The notes: generated from the sequence alone by a model not told the origin. Shown: positions 8,492 through 19,000, numbered from the stretch's first letter. The stretch is 64,000 bases of DNA from CAZFDE01 sp964517795 (GCA_964517795.1 CAZFDE010000003.1:34411-98410), one strand, 5' to 3'. Numbers and translations are program-made.

Positions 8492-9589
8492 ATGCCAAAA
8501 ACCAAAATCCAGCCGATCCAAAAAAAGATTAAAGATACGGCTCAGCAAATTCACGGGGTCATTCTCAAAAGCAAAAGTCCGACAATGACAACTCCGGTCC
8601 GGTCATTGAGAAATGTCAAGTATCATGCCAAAACCGGATATTTCGAAATGATGGGTAAGAATAAAAAACGCACCCTGACCGTTGGCACCGTCAAGACATT
8701 TGCCCAGACCCTTAAAATGATGTCGCTTTCCAAGCAGCTCATCGAGCAGGACAAACGGGCCACCAAACGAGAAGCCTATTATATTTCCAAAAACTGGGGT
8801 AAGGCCGGATTCGCCGAGCAAAGTGAGTCCGATACCATCATGGATGATGTCGAGGCGATGTTTCGGGTCAATCGCGAGCAATTGCGGTTTACTCCCGAAG
8901 AAAAGGGCGGCGATATCGCCGGGCGGCTCATCGTGATCGACACCAACAAGCGAACCGGCGCGAAACTGAAGATCGACTGCACAAAATTCGGGTCGGGCGC
9001 CTATTCGATCCCCACCAGCGTCGAACACCTGGAATTTCAAAGCAAGGCCAAATTCATTCTCGCCATCGAGACGGCCGGTGCCTTTCAGCGACTGGTCGAT
9101 TACGATTACTGGAACAAAGAAAACTGCATCCTCATCAGCATGGGAGGCGTTCCCACCCGGGCGTGCCGGCGGTTTATCCGCAGACTGCATGAATCGCTGA
9201 AAATCCCCGTGTATGCCTTTGTCGATGGCGACCCCTATGGCTATTTCAATATCTACCGTACGCTGAAAGTCGGCTCCGGCAATGCGGCCCATCTCAATGA
9301 GTTCTTCTGCGTCCCTAAAGTTCGCTTTCTGGGGGTTACGCCCGATGATATCGTCAAATACAAACTGCCGACCCATCCCTTGAAAGAAGTGGATATCAAA
9401 CGGGCCAAAGACGCCCTGCGAAACGATCCGTTCGTCAAACATCACAAACCATGGCAAAACGCCATTAACCTGATGCTCAAACTCGGTGTCCGTGTCGAGC
9501 AGCAGGCCTTTGCCCGGTACGGGCTGGATTATGTCGCGGATGTGTATCTGAAAGATAAATTGAAAAATCCGTCTAAATTTTTGCCATGA
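8492..9589 (+). CDS. DNA topoisomerase VI subunit A (Spo11-type transesterase)
   Basis: The 365 aa protein matches the A subunit of type IIB topoisomerases. A winged-helix (CAP-like) domain carries the motif TKREAYY, with the likely nucleophile Tyr97. A Toprim domain follows with Glu193 in LAIETAG and the FVDGDPYGY motif (Asp245, Asp247). The N-terminal TPVRSLRNVKYH segment is also typical of archaeal TopoVI-A. The enzyme makes double-strand breaks but normally needs a B (GHKL ATPase) subunit, which is usually adjacent upstream. None is present here, and yjbQ lies upstream instead. The start fits MPKTKIQPIQ with GGAG five bases before the ATG. Confidence 0.9.
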   Translation: MPKTKIQPIQKKIKDTAQQIHGVILKSKSPTMTTPVRSLRNVKYHAKTGYFEMMGKNKKRTLTVGTVKTFAQTLKMMSLSKQLIEQDKRATKREAYYISKNWGKAGFAEQSESDTIMDDVEAMFRVNREQLRFTPEEKGGDIAGRLIVIDTNKRTGAKLKIDCTKFGSGAYSIPTSVEHLEFQSKAKFILAIETAGAFQRLVDYDYWNKENCILISMGGVPTRACRRFIRRLHESLKIPVYAFVDGDPYGYFNIYRTLKVGSGNAAHLNEFFCVPKVRFLGVTPDDIVKYKLPTHPLKEVDIKRAKDALRNDPFVKHHKPWQNAINLMLKLGVRVEQQAFARYGLDYVADVYLKDKLKNPSKFLP

Positions 9590-9667
9590 TATTTAAGGCG
9601 GGAAAAATTTCGAATATAATGCTAAAATACAAACACCATTTTGAAATACGATTGTAAAACGAATCAG

Positions 9668-10387
9668 ATGGCCACGATTGCAGAAAATTTGGATGCCGTT
9701 CACCATACGATTGAGTCCGCATGCACACGCGCCGGGCGCGATCCCGATAAATTGACCATGGTGGTCGTCACCAAGTCCGCCGACTTTGATGCGGTGCGCC
9801 AAGTCCTTGCCCTGGGCTACGATCAACTGGGCGAAAACCGCGTTCAACAACTCAAAAAAGTGGCCGCTCAGGTCGATGAGTTACATTCGCAAAATACGCA
9901 AAACAGCGACAAGCCGGCGGTCCACTGGCACATGATCGGACACCTTCAGCGTAACAAAGTTCGCCAGGTCCTGCCGCTGGTCCGTATGATCCATTCGGTG
10001 GATACCCTGCGGCTGGCCGAGGAGATCAATGAAACGGCAGAAAAAATGGATCTCTGTCCCCGCGTTTTGATGCAGGTCAATGCCTCTCAGGAACCCCAGA
10101 AATACGGTGTTCCGGTCGGTGCGGCCGTACATCTGGCCGAACAGATCGAAACACTGCCCCACCTGCGATTGGCCGGCTTGATGACAATGGCGCCGCTGAC
10201 CCATAATCAGGATGTGATCCGCACCTGTTTTTCACGGACCCGAGAACTGTTTCTCGAGATCAAAGGCGAACGCATCGTCGGCTCCAATTTCACCGAACTG
10301 AGCATGGGGATGAGCAGTGATTACCCGATCGCGATCGAAGAAGGGGCGACGATCCTGCGAATCGGCTCGGCCGTTTTTCAGGCATGA
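9668..10387 (+). CDS. YggS/PLPBP family pyridoxal-5'-phosphate homeostasis protein
   Basis: A single-domain alanine-racemase-fold PLP carrier. The PLP Lys lies in MVVVTKS (residue 36 from this start). GYDQLGENRVQQ, HMIGHLQRNKV, HSVDT, MQVNASQEPQKYG, and the end motif LSMGMSSDYPIAIEEGATILRIGSAVF are all family signatures. I place the start at ATG 9668 because MATIAENLDAV matches the family N-terminus. A TTG at 9641 would add nine residues. Neither start has a clear ribosome-binding site. It follows topVIA by about 80 bp. Confidence 0.92.
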   Translation: MATIAENLDAVHHTIESACTRAGRDPDKLTMVVVTKSADFDAVRQVLALGYDQLGENRVQQLKKVAAQVDELHSQNTQNSDKPAVHWHMIGHLQRNKVRQVLPLVRMIHSVDTLRLAEEINETAEKMDLCPRVLMQVNASQEPQKYGVPVGAAVHLAEQIETLPHLRLAGLMTMAPLTHNQDVIRTCFSRTRELFLEIKGERIVGSNFTELSMGMSSDYPIAIEEGATILRIGSAVFQA

Positions 10388-10529
10388 AACAGATCGATTG
10401 AAATTCGGCATTTTCGCGCTAAAAAAAGCCACGAACTGCCAAAGTCACCCCGTTTTCAAGCCGACGATATAAACATAAACAGTCCCAATGTGTGGACGAA
10501 AACGTTGTCCGATAATAACAGGATATGCG

Positions 10530-11807
10530 ATGAGTAAAACGGGTTTGATAAAACCGATCACAGTACCGAAAACATTTACGGATGTACTCTTTTTGACGAA
10601 CAAAGATGAGCTGCCCCTTGAGATTGCCCAATTGTTCAAACAAAAGAAACTTTCATATATCACGATATCGCTGGATCAGTTTTCCCATCTGATGCATCGG
10701 CTGGACCTTATCGGAACCGTCGTGATCGACACCGAACAATTGCAAGTCAGTCAGCAGCAAAAACTGGCACGGATCATCGAATCGCTGGAAGTGCGAAATA
10801 TCGGTACCATCGTCTTGAATGCCCGCGTCGAACTGCCGGTCAAAAGTTTTTCACTGGCCGGACCACAGGTCAAAAGTTTTTCGCTGGCTACCAAAATGGA
10901 ATCGATTTCCAGCGACGAGTTGTGGAAACGCATTAATGTCAACCTGACCTTTCGCAAGAAAAACAGCGGCATTATTCTCAAGACCCCGATGCTGCCGAGT
11001 CAAATGCTGCGTTCATCCAACAATCGTCTCGCCGAACAACTTCGGATCACCAAGTCGATGGTCGAAAACCTGACCGAACAATTGCGAATGGCCGGGCTGG
11101 TGCAGCGGGATTTTCTGCCGACCCAACTGCCCAACATGGATCACCTGCACTGGGCGGCGACGTTTATGCCCGCCGAGTGGGTCTCCGGCGATATTTACGA
11201 TGTCGTGCGGATCGACGAAGATCATATCGGTTTCTATATCGCTGATTCCGTCGGCCATTCGATGCCGGCCGCTTTGCTGACGATCTTTGTCAAGCAGGCC
11301 ATGGTCCTGCGGGAAACCAGGGACAAGGACTACCATATTTTCTCGCCGGCCGAGGTCATGCGAAATCTTAACAAGAAGATGGCCGAGCAAAAACTTTCCG
11401 GGTATCAGTTTGCGACGTGCTGCTACTGTTTGCTGAACATCAAAACATTGGAGCTGACCTTTGCCCGCGGCGGTCATCCTTATCCGGTCCTGATCCGGCC
11501 AGGCCAACCCCCCGAGCAACTGGAGATCCGCGGATCACTTCTGGGGATTTTTGAAGAAGCCGATTTTATCCAGCAAACGGTGCAATTGCGAAGCGGCGAC
11601 AAAATCCTGATCTATTCCGACGGCGCCGAACCGTTTATCGGCGAATTTGATGATCTCAGCGGATTCGGCTTTAACGAAAAATTCGATCAGATCAAGGATT
11701 TGCACGTCGTGGATATGATCGAACAGCTCAATGAAATTGTACACGACAAAAAACATTCGGCCACCGAAGTCGACGACATCACGGCCGTCGCCCTCGAAAT
11801 CCTCTAA
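10530..11807 (+). CDS. SpoIIE/RsbU-type PP2C serine phosphatase with a divergent N-terminal domain
   Basis: The C-terminal half is a PP2C_SIG domain. Its signatures are LVQRDFLPTQLP, VSGDIYDVVRI, FYIADSVGHSMPAALLT, FARGGHPYPVLIRPG, GDKILIYSDGAEP and ATEVDDITAVALE, with the metal-binding Asp residues of GDIYD, ADSVGH and DDIT in place. Such phosphatases act on anti-sigma-factor antagonists. The N-terminal 150 residues resemble a receiver or STAS-like domain but lack a phosphoacceptor motif I can confirm. The start is ATG 10530, with AGGAT just upstream. A 10-residue internal duplication (VKSFSLAGPQ, then VKSFSLATK) is encoded by a 30 bp tandem repeat at 10839-10888. No partner anti-sigma gene is adjacent. 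Confidence 0.85.
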   Translation: MSKTGLIKPITVPKTFTDVLFLTNKDELPLEIAQLFKQKKLSYITISLDQFSHLMHRLDLIGTVVIDTEQLQVSQQQKLARIIESLEVRNIGTIVLNARVELPVKSFSLAGPQVKSFSLATKMESISSDELWKRINVNLTFRKKNSGIILKTPMLPSQMLRSSNNRLAEQLRITKSMVENLTEQLRMAGLVQRDFLPTQLPNMDHLHWAATFMPAEWVSGDIYDVVRIDEDHIGFYIADSVGHSMPAALLTIFVKQAMVLRETRDKDYHIFSPAEVMRNLNKKMAEQKLSGYQFATCCYCLLNIKTLELTFARGGHPYPVLIRPGQPPEQLEIRGSLLGIFEEADFIQQTVQLRSGDKILIYSDGAEPFIGEFDDLSGFGFNEKFDQIKDLHVVDMIEQLNEIVHDKKHSATEVDDITAVALEIL

Positions 11808-11835
11808 CATAAAATCTCAGGTATGAATTAACTTT

Positions 11836-13704
11836 TTAAATTGCGGCTAACTCGTACTTGCCCAAAACCGCCAATGCGATTTTCACATTGCCGAACGGTG
11901 CGCTGACAGCAAAACCCTGAACATGCGGCTGGAGGGTCTCGACCATCTCGCGGGCAATCTCGATCCCGATAGCCCTGCCCTGCTCTTTTGTTTGGGCGAC
12001 ACGCATACGCTGCAGAAGCTCATCCGGCACCACCACACCCGGCACTTCATTGGCCATAAACTCGGCGTTCTTATAGCTGGTGAACGGCCAGATGCCGGCA
12101 ATGATCGGGATCTTAAACGGTTCGATCCGTTCGAGGAATTGTATCAACATATCGATATCGAAGATCGGCTGGGTAATCGCATACTCAGCACCAGCTAATA
12201 CTTTCTGCTCGAAACGTTCGATCTCTCGGTCAATATCGGCGGCGACCGGATTGGCACCAACTCCGATTGTAAACGCTAATTGCGAGGAAAGCGGATTCGT
12301 CGCAATGTCCAGACCCCGGTTGAGGTTACGGATCACCGAAGTCAGTGCGATCGAGTCCATATCAAACACACCTGTTGCCTCCGGATATTCGCCGAGTTTG
12401 GGCGGATCACCAGTGATCACCAGGATATTACGCAACCCCATCACATACGCACCCAGCAGATCGGACTGCATCCCGATGAGATTGCGGTCGCGACAGCAAA
12501 AATGCAGGATCGCCTCGATTTCACAATGCTGCTGAATCTGTACACAGGTTGTCATCGGCGATAATCGCGAACTGGCCCGCGGCCCGTCCGGTACGTTGAT
12601 TGCGTCGATGCCCATCTCGGCACACATCTGAGATTTTTCCAGGGTTTTCTGAATATCGGTGCCTTTTGGGGGCGTAATTTCGATGGTTAGGACCTTTTCA
12701 CCCGCAGCAATCTTGCGGCCGATCTTCGACCGCTTTTGCAGTGGAATTTCCGGCATCCCGGCCGCTTCTGCACCTTCGGTAACCACGACCGTCGGCTTGA
12801 TCGCCGCGGCCGATACCGCTTTATCCAACGAGCGCACTGCCCGAACGATCTCCTTGATATGCCGGGGCGTTGTCCCGCAGCAGCCGCCGATAATACGAGC
12901 GCCTTTCTCGAAAAACCGCTTGGCATACTCAGCCATATATTCCGGCGTGCACATATACAGCGTGCGATCTTCGACCTGCCGCGGCATGCCGGCATTCGGC
13001 TGGACGCTGATTGCTTTATGGGTGATCTGGCGAATCCGTTCCAGGCTGGCAAGCATATCCGACGGCCCGACCGAGCAGTTCAGCCCAACCGCCGAAACAT
13101 CGCGGCCGGCGATCTGCGAAATCGCCGATTCGATCGGCTCGCCGAACACCGTCTCATTATCCCCGGTGATCGTAATCTGAGCGACGATCGCGATATCCGA
13201 GCGTTCGCGAACCGTATCGATCGCGACACAAAGCTCGTGGGTGTTCTGGAATGTCTCGAACAGCAGAAAATCAACGTCTGCCTCGATCAGGACATCGGCC
13301 TGTTGGCGAAATGCATCTCGGGCCTGCTCGATCTTTTCGTGATTATAGGAACTAAGCTGCCAGCCTAATGGCCCGATCGCCCCGGCCACCATCGTATCCG
13401 AACCCGCAGATTCGCGCGCCAGTGCCGCGGCCGCGCGGTTAATCTGGTCGACCTTGTCGTGCAGCCCGAATTTTGCCAGTTTATAGCGGTTCGCACCGAA
13501 CGTATTGGTCTCGATAAAATCGACGCCCGCCTCGACGTATTCGCGGTGGATATCCTTGACCAGTTCGGGTCTGATGAGATTGATCTCGTCGAAGCAACTG
13601 TTGAGGAAGATCCCATGCTGATAGAGCATCGTCCCCATCGCCCCATCGCCCAACAAGACCTTTTCAGCCAATATCGCATCGAATTTTGACGTATCCATCG
13701 TCAT
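11836..13704 (-). CDS. Bifunctional homocysteine S-methyltransferase / methylenetetrahydrofolate reductase
   Basis: The 622 aa protein fuses two enzymes. Residues 1-290 form a Pfam S-methyl_trans (BHMT-like) barrel with zinc ligands Cys210 (VGLNCSVGP) and Cys275/Cys276 (GGCCGTTPRH). Residues about 325-620 form the FAD-dependent 5,10-methylene-THF reductase barrel (LTIEITPPKGTD, NVPDGPRASSR, NILVITGDPPK, AEYAITQPIFD). The architecture matches Bacillus YitJ. It would link one-carbon flux to methionine synthesis, fitting fhs-folD and the MetX-MetW fusion elsewhere in the window. The cobalamin- and methyl-THF-binding domains of MetH are absent, so the methyl donor is uncertain. It is convergent with the phosphatase gene, leaving 28 bp between them. 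Confidence 0.92.
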   Translation of the reverse strand: MTMDTSKFDAILAEKVLLGDGAMGTMLYQHGIFLNSCFDEINLIRPELVKDIHREYVEAGVDFIETNTFGANRYKLAKFGLHDKVDQINRAAAALARESAGSDTMVAGAIGPLGWQLSSYNHEKIEQARDAFRQQADVLIEADVDFLLFETFQNTHELCVAIDTVRERSDIAIVAQITITGDNETVFGEPIESAISQIAGRDVSAVGLNCSVGPSDMLASLERIRQITHKAISVQPNAGMPRQVEDRTLYMCTPEYMAEYAKRFFEKGARIIGGCCGTTPRHIKEIVRAVRSLDKAVSAAAIKPTVVVTEGAEAAGMPEIPLQKRSKIGRKIAAGEKVLTIEITPPKGTDIQKTLEKSQMCAEMGIDAINVPDGPRASSRLSPMTTCVQIQQHCEIEAILHFCCRDRNLIGMQSDLLGAYVMGLRNILVITGDPPKLGEYPEATGVFDMDSIALTSVIRNLNRGLDIATNPLSSQLAFTIGVGANPVAADIDREIERFEQKVLAGAEYAITQPIFDIDMLIQFLERIEPFKIPIIAGIWPFTSYKNAEFMANEVPGVVVPDELLQRMRVAQTKEQGRAIGIEIAREMVETLQPHVQGFAVSAPFGNVKIALAVLGKYELAAI

Positions 13705-13773
13705 TGCATTATTATCGACACATTACCGGCCCCGATCAACCTGAAATTGTATTATGGCTACGTAAGGCCCAAA

Positions 13774-14781
13774 TTATTTTAAACCTGAAGATTCGTCCAT
13801 GCCGAAGATGATGTTCATATTCTGGATAGCCTGACCGGAAGCACCTTTGACGAGATTGTCAATCGCCGAGAAGACCACGATCTTGCCCTTTGTGACAACC
13901 GGATATACATGGCAGTAATTCGTCCCGGCCACATCTTTAACGCCCGGCGAGGCATTGCAAAGCTGCACGAATGGTTCATCCTTATAGAATTCGGCATATA
14001 GCTCACTTAGTGATTCGTTTGTCATGTCTTTCTTCGGTTCACAGTACACGCTTGAGAGAATCCCGCGGTCGAACGGGCCGACATGCGGCTGGAATAAAAT
14101 GTTGACCGGCCCATCAGCAATGGCAGCAGCAACCTCTTGCATTTCCGGCATGTGCCGGTGCGAACCGATCCCGTAAGCGAATAATGTTTCGTTCATGTTG
14201 GGAAAATGAAATTTTACCGACGGATTCTTGCCGGCGCCCGAAGTGCCGGTTACCGAATTGACGATCACGCATTGCGTATCGATCAGTGCATTTTTCAACA
14301 ACGGGGCGATCGCCAGAATCGCACCGGTCGGGAAACACCCGGGATTCGCCACAAGGTCTTTGCCGACGATGTCATCGCGAAAAAGTTCCGGCAGGCCATA
14401 AACGGCTTTTTCAAGGTTGCCCTGGTCCGTATGCGGCTGGTAATATTGCTCATACACTTTCACATCTTTGATCCGGTAATCGGCGCTGAAATCCACGACC
14501 TTCAGGCCGGCATCCAGCAGCTTCGGCACAAAGCCCATCGAGACCTTATGCGGCAAACAGCACAACGCTACATCCGCCAGTCCGGAAAGCATATTCAAAT
14601 CCAGCGGCTCGATCTTCATCGCACAGCGGCCTTTGAACTGCGGGAAAATATCCTCCACATTGCCGCATTCTTGCGGCAGGGCGGTCAGATACGTCAATTC
14701 CGCCTGGGGGTGTCTCAGCAGGATCTCGATCGATTCGGCACCGGTATATCCGCTTGCCCCGATAATTGCTACGCGTATCAT
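13774..14781 (-). CDS. argC: N-acetyl-gamma-glutamyl-phosphate reductase
   Basis: The 335 aa NADP-dependent dehydrogenase catalyses the third step of arginine synthesis. The Rossmann motif is IIGASGYTG (6-14) and the catalytic Cys149 lies in VANPGCFPTG. The later segments HRHMPEM and PHVGPFDRGIL are characteristic. It lies upstream of the MTHFR gene on the same strand with about 70 bp between them, so co-transcription is possible. A terminator of the ribosomal pair overlaps the region just upstream of its start. Confidence 0.95.
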   Translation of the reverse strand: MIRVAIIGASGYTGAESIEILLRHPQAELTYLTALPQECGNVEDIFPQFKGRCAMKIEPLDLNMLSGLADVALCCLPHKVSMGFVPKLLDAGLKVVDFSADYRIKDVKVYEQYYQPHTDQGNLEKAVYGLPELFRDDIVGKDLVANPGCFPTGAILAIAPLLKNALIDTQCVIVNSVTGTSGAGKNPSVKFHFPNMNETLFAYGIGSHRHMPEMQEVAAAIADGPVNILFQPHVGPFDRGILSSVYCEPKKDMTNESLSELYAEFYKDEPFVQLCNASPGVKDVAGTNYCHVYPVVTKGKIVVFSAIDNLVKGASGQAIQNMNIIFGMDESSGLK

Positions 14782-14802
14782 GGTAACGTCCTTTCAAAGG
14801 AT

Positions 14803-14829
14803 AAAAAAAGCCGACGAAAATCCGCCGGC
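14803..14829 (-). terminator. Intrinsic terminator after rplM-rpsI
   Basis: On the (-) strand, GCCGGC (14829-14824), an 8 nt loop and GTCGGC (14815-14810) are followed by seven T. It sits 31 bp past the rpsI stop and before argC. Confidence 0.75.
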
Positions 14830-14860
14830 TATTGTAATCCACACAGAATTGCTTTGCAAA

Positions 14861-15352
14861 TTAACGTTTCGAGAATTGGAACCGTTTCCTTGCACCGGCA
14901 CGCCCGTATTTCTTGCGCTCGACCATGCGGCTGTCACGGGTCAGGTATCCGCCTTCGCGGAGGACCGGCAGATAATTATCGTCGAATGTTTTCAGTGCCC
15001 GTGCGATGCCGAGCATGGCCGCTCCGGCCTGGCCGGTCGTACCGCCGCCCTTAACATTGATAAACACATCGAACAGCTTATCGCAATGTGTGGCTTTCAA
15101 CGGGGCCATCACTGAATTGCGGTCCTGAGGGCGGGCAAAGTAGTTATCCAGTTCGCGTTTGTTGATCATAAGCTTGCCCTCACCGGGTTTGATCCGGACA
15201 CGGGCGACCGAGCTTTTGCGCCGTCCGGTTCCCCACCAATAGCCGTATTTCGCTTCGGATGACGGACTGGCCGTCAATTTTTCCGGGGCCTTGGGCTTTT
15301 GCTCTTTTGGCGGTTGCGTTTGTTCCTGCTGTTCTTTGGGTTTTTCTGTCAT
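14861..15352 (-). CDS. rpsI: 30S ribosomal protein S9
   Basis: The 163 aa protein is S9 with a longer N-terminus than usual. The first 38 residues are rich in Glu, Gln, Pro and Lys, and the core begins at YGYWWGTGRRKSSVARV. The C-terminus ends in the conserved basic tail KKYGRAGARKRFQFSKR, which reaches the P-site tRNA in the ribosome. It follows rplM directly, the standard bacterial L13-S9 operon. Confidence 0.97.
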   Translation of the reverse strand: MTEKPKEQQEQTQPPKEQKPKAPEKLTASPSSEAKYGYWWGTGRRKSSVARVRIKPGEGKLMINKRELDNYFARPQDRNSVMAPLKATHCDKLFDVFINVKGGGTTGQAGAAMLGIARALKTFDDNYLPVLREGGYLTRDSRMVERKKYGRAGARKRFQFSKR

Positions 15353-15376
15353 ATCGTTCTCAATCTCATAAAATGT

Positions 15377-15808
15377 TTACGATAATTCGATCTTTTCCGG
15401 TTGCTGGGCCTGATGCTGATGGTCCGGACCTTTATAAACCTTGAGCTTGCGGAACATCGCTTCGCCGAGCTTTGTTTTCGGGAGCATCCGCTTGACGGCC
15501 AGCTCGACCACGCGTTCGGGTTTCTTGGCCATCATGTCCTCGAAACTGACATACTTATGGCCGCCCGGATACCGGGTATAATAATCGTATTCTTTGGTTT
15601 GCGGCTTTTTGCCGGTCAGCCGGATCTTATCGGCGTTTACCACGATTACGAAATCGCCGGTATCGACATGCGGCGTGTACGTCGGCTTATTTTTACCCAT
15701 CAGGATCGGGGCGATCTGGTTCGCCATTCGCCCTAAGATCATTCCTTCGGCATCCACCACATACCACTTGGCGTTGACCTGTTCTTTTTTGGCCATAAAG
15801 CTCTTCAT
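15377..15808 (-). CDS. rplM: 50S ribosomal protein L13
   Basis: The 143 aa protein shows L13 motifs WYVVDAEGMILGRMA, GDFVIVVNADKIRLTGKK, YTRYPGG and RMLPKTKLGEAMFRKLKVY. ATG 15808 is preceded on the (-) strand by GGGAGC at suitable spacing. An ATG five codons later (MAKKEQ) is an alternative. It is transcribed before rpsI. Confidence 0.97.
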   Translation of the reverse strand: MKSFMAKKEQVNAKWYVVDAEGMILGRMANQIAPILMGKNKPTYTPHVDTGDFVIVVNADKIRLTGKKPQTKEYDYYTRYPGGHKYVSFEDMMAKKPERVVELAVKRMLPKTKLGEAMFRKLKVYKGPDHQHQAQQPEKIELS

Positions 15809-15943
15809 ATATAAAGCTCCCGTCTATCTACAGAAAAACCCGTATTTTAGGGTTGCGTTGAATTTTGTCAATGAATTTTTAAGATTTTTACAAAATACGC
15901 ATCGGCCCCCATGAATGGACAAAATCATAGCGGTTATCATAGA

Positions 15944-15987
15944 AAATCGGGCGAAAAACCTCCTCCGAAGTTATTTTCGCCCGATTT
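15944..15987 (-). terminator. Long perfect inverted repeat, probable terminator of nrdJ
   Basis: AAATCGGGCGAAAA (15944-15957) is perfectly repeated in inverted form at 15974-15987 with a 16 nt loop. It lies just past the nrdJ stop (16019), before rplM. The end of the stem is T-rich on the (-) strand, which suits termination of nrdJ. Confidence 0.6.
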
Positions 15988-16018
15988 GGCTTATTTGAAC
16001 TGACCGGTAATGGTTATT

Positions 16019-19000
16019 TCATGAACATCCCATCGAATTGCCGCAATTGAAGCATTTATAGCAGGTCCCGTTTCTCACTGTGATCGATCCGCAGATATCG
16101 CAGGCCGGCGCGTCATCCTGAAAATGCTCAAACTGCGCGTTGAATGTCTGCATCGTCTTGGCCTGGGTTTGCCCGTCGTCTTCACTGCTGACTTTGACCG
16201 CAGTCAGGGTCCGTATTCGATCGGCCAGCCGATTTTTGGGTCCCCCCCCCGCAGAATCCTCTAATTTTGGCGGAACCTGTTTTTTGGCCATTTTTTCAAG
16301 CCTGCTTTTTGTATCGGTCTTGACCTGTTCGATCTTTTCAGCGAGTTGTTTGGTCTTCTCGACAAGCTGTTTGGCGGTCGTATTGTTTTTGTTTTCTTTC
16401 GGGGGTGTCGCGGCCTGTCGGTTCGGCGTATTCTTCTCGGCATAACCGGGAATGAACTGACAACCCAGCCAGCAGAAGATATAGTCGATAATGCTCTTGG
16501 CGAAAGGGATATCCTTATTCGAGGTCATCCCGGCCGGCTCGAACCGCGCGTGGCGGAACTTATCGACCAGCGTGATCAGCGGAACCCCGTACTGCAGCGC
16601 CATCGACGTACAGGTCCCGATTACATCCATAAGGCCGCCGACGGTGCTGCCCTCCTTGGCCATAGTGATAAAGAGTTCACCAGGCTGTCCATCCTCATAA
16701 AGCCCCACCGTCAGATAGCCTTCGTGTCCGGCTACGGAAAATTTATGTGTCAGACTTTGCCGCGTGTCCGGCAGCCGCCGCCTGAACGGTTTGGCGGCTA
16801 CTGCGGCTTCAGTCGTTTTGGCCTTGGTTTGTTTGTGTTTCTTGGTTGAGACCGGCTGCAGCAGCTTGGAGCCGTCGCGATAGATCGCCACGGCCTTTAA
16901 GCCCAGTTTCCAGCCTTGCAAATATGCTTCAGCGATCTCTTCGGCGGTCGTTTCGTGCGGCATATTAATCGTTTTGCTGATCGCGCCGGAGATAAACGGC
17001 TGGACCGCGGCCATCATTTTCAGATGGGCCATATAATGAATCGATCGCTTGCCGTTTTTGGCCTTGAAGGCACAATCAAAGATCGGCAAATGATCCTCAT
17101 TGAGTTTAGGTGCGCCTTCGATCGTTTCGTTCTGGTCGATATAGTCGCAGATCTCTTTAATGTCTTCGATGTTGTAACCGAGCTTTTCCAGTGCCATCGG
17201 CACGCCGCGGTTAACCAATTTGAGCATCCCGCCGCCGGCTAACAGTTTATATTTGACCAGGGCGATATCCGGCTCGATCCCGGTCGTATCACAATCCATC
17301 ATAAAACCGATTGTCCCGGTTGGTGCCAGTACCGTTGCCTGGGCATTGCGAAAGCCGGTCTTGCTGCCGGCGTCAAACGCCTCGTCCCACGCATCCTTGG
17401 CAGCATTGCGCAGCTCATTGGAGCAGTGCGATTCCGGGATGTCATAAGCGTTGCGCCGGTGCATATTGATCACCTTGAGCATCGATTCGGCATTTTTCCC
17501 GTATTCGTCAAAAGTTCCTTTGATCGCGGCCAGTTCCGAACTGACAGTGTAAGCGGTACCGGTTAAAATCGCAGTAATGGCCGCACCCATCGCACGGGCC
17601 TGATCGGAATCGTACGGCAATGCCAGGCTCATCAGCAATGACCCCAAATTCGCATACCCCAGTCCAAGCGGGCGGAACTTGTGGCTGTTGATTGTGATCG
17701 AGGGTTCCGGGTAGCTGCCGTTATCAACCAAAATCTCCTGGGCAATGATAAACAGGCGAATCGCTTTTTTGAAGCCTTCGATATCGAATGCGCCGTCTTC
17801 TTTGCGGAATTTCATCAGGTTCAGCGAGGCGAGATTACAGGCCGAATCGTTGATGAACATGTATTCGCTGCACGGATTGGAGGCGTTGATCGGACCGGAA
17901 TGCGGACAGGTATGCCAGCGGTTGATCGTCGAATGATACTGTACGCCCGGATCGCCGCAGACCCGTGTGCCTTCGGAAATGAGCTGCATCAGTTCGCGGG
18001 CTGAGTGATCTTCACATTTTTCGCCGGTCGTAACCGAAAAGGTGGACCAGCGATCGTCTTTTTCGACCGCCTGCATAAATTCGTCCGTGACGCGGACCGA
18101 AAGGTTCGAATTCTGGAACATGACACTGTTGTAGGCCTCCTGGTTGTATTCGCCGGTATAGCCGGCCTCGATCAGCGTACGGGCCTTGTTCTCCTCTTCA
18201 GTCTTGCAGGTAATAAATTCCTTGATATCCGGGTGGGTCACCATTAACGACTGCATCTTGGCTGCGCGGCGGGTCTTGCCGCCGGATTTGATCACCGCGG
18301 CGATCTGGTCATAAACCCGCATAAAGCTCAACGGCCCGGAGGGTTTGCCGCCACCGGAAAGTTTTTCCTTACTGCTGCGCAGCGTGGACAAGTCTGTTCC
18401 CGTTCCCGAACCGTGCTTGAAGAGCATCGCTTCACTGGCGGCCAGACGCATAATATCGTCCATCGAATCGTCCACCGACTGGATAAAACAGGCCGAGGCC
18501 TGCGGATATTCGTAACTGTTTTGACAGGGGGCCGCCTGCTGGGTCTTGGCGTCCCAGTGGAAATTGTGTTTGCTTCCGGCAACACCGTAAACGTCGTACA
18601 AACCAACATTGAACCAGACCGGCGAATTGAACGAGCCGTACTGGTTAATACACAGCCACGTCAGCTCGTTATAGAATGTATCGGCATCGTCCGACGTGGC
18701 AAAGTAGCCGTCGGCCGCGCCCCGGTCTGCGATTGCACGGCAGACACGGTGAACCAACTGCTTGGCCGAATGTTCACGCTGGCCGGTCTCGATATCCCCG
18801 TAAAAGTATTTACTGGAAACCACCTTGGTCGCGAGCTGGCTCCATGAGGCCGGCACCTCGAGATTGTTTTGTTCAAAGATCGATTCACCGGTATCGCTGT
18901 TGATCTTGGCCGAACGGGTTTCCCATTCGATCTGTTCGAACGGATGAGTCCCCGGTGTCGAAAAAAATGCATCGACATGAAGGCCGCTGTTAGTGTCTTT

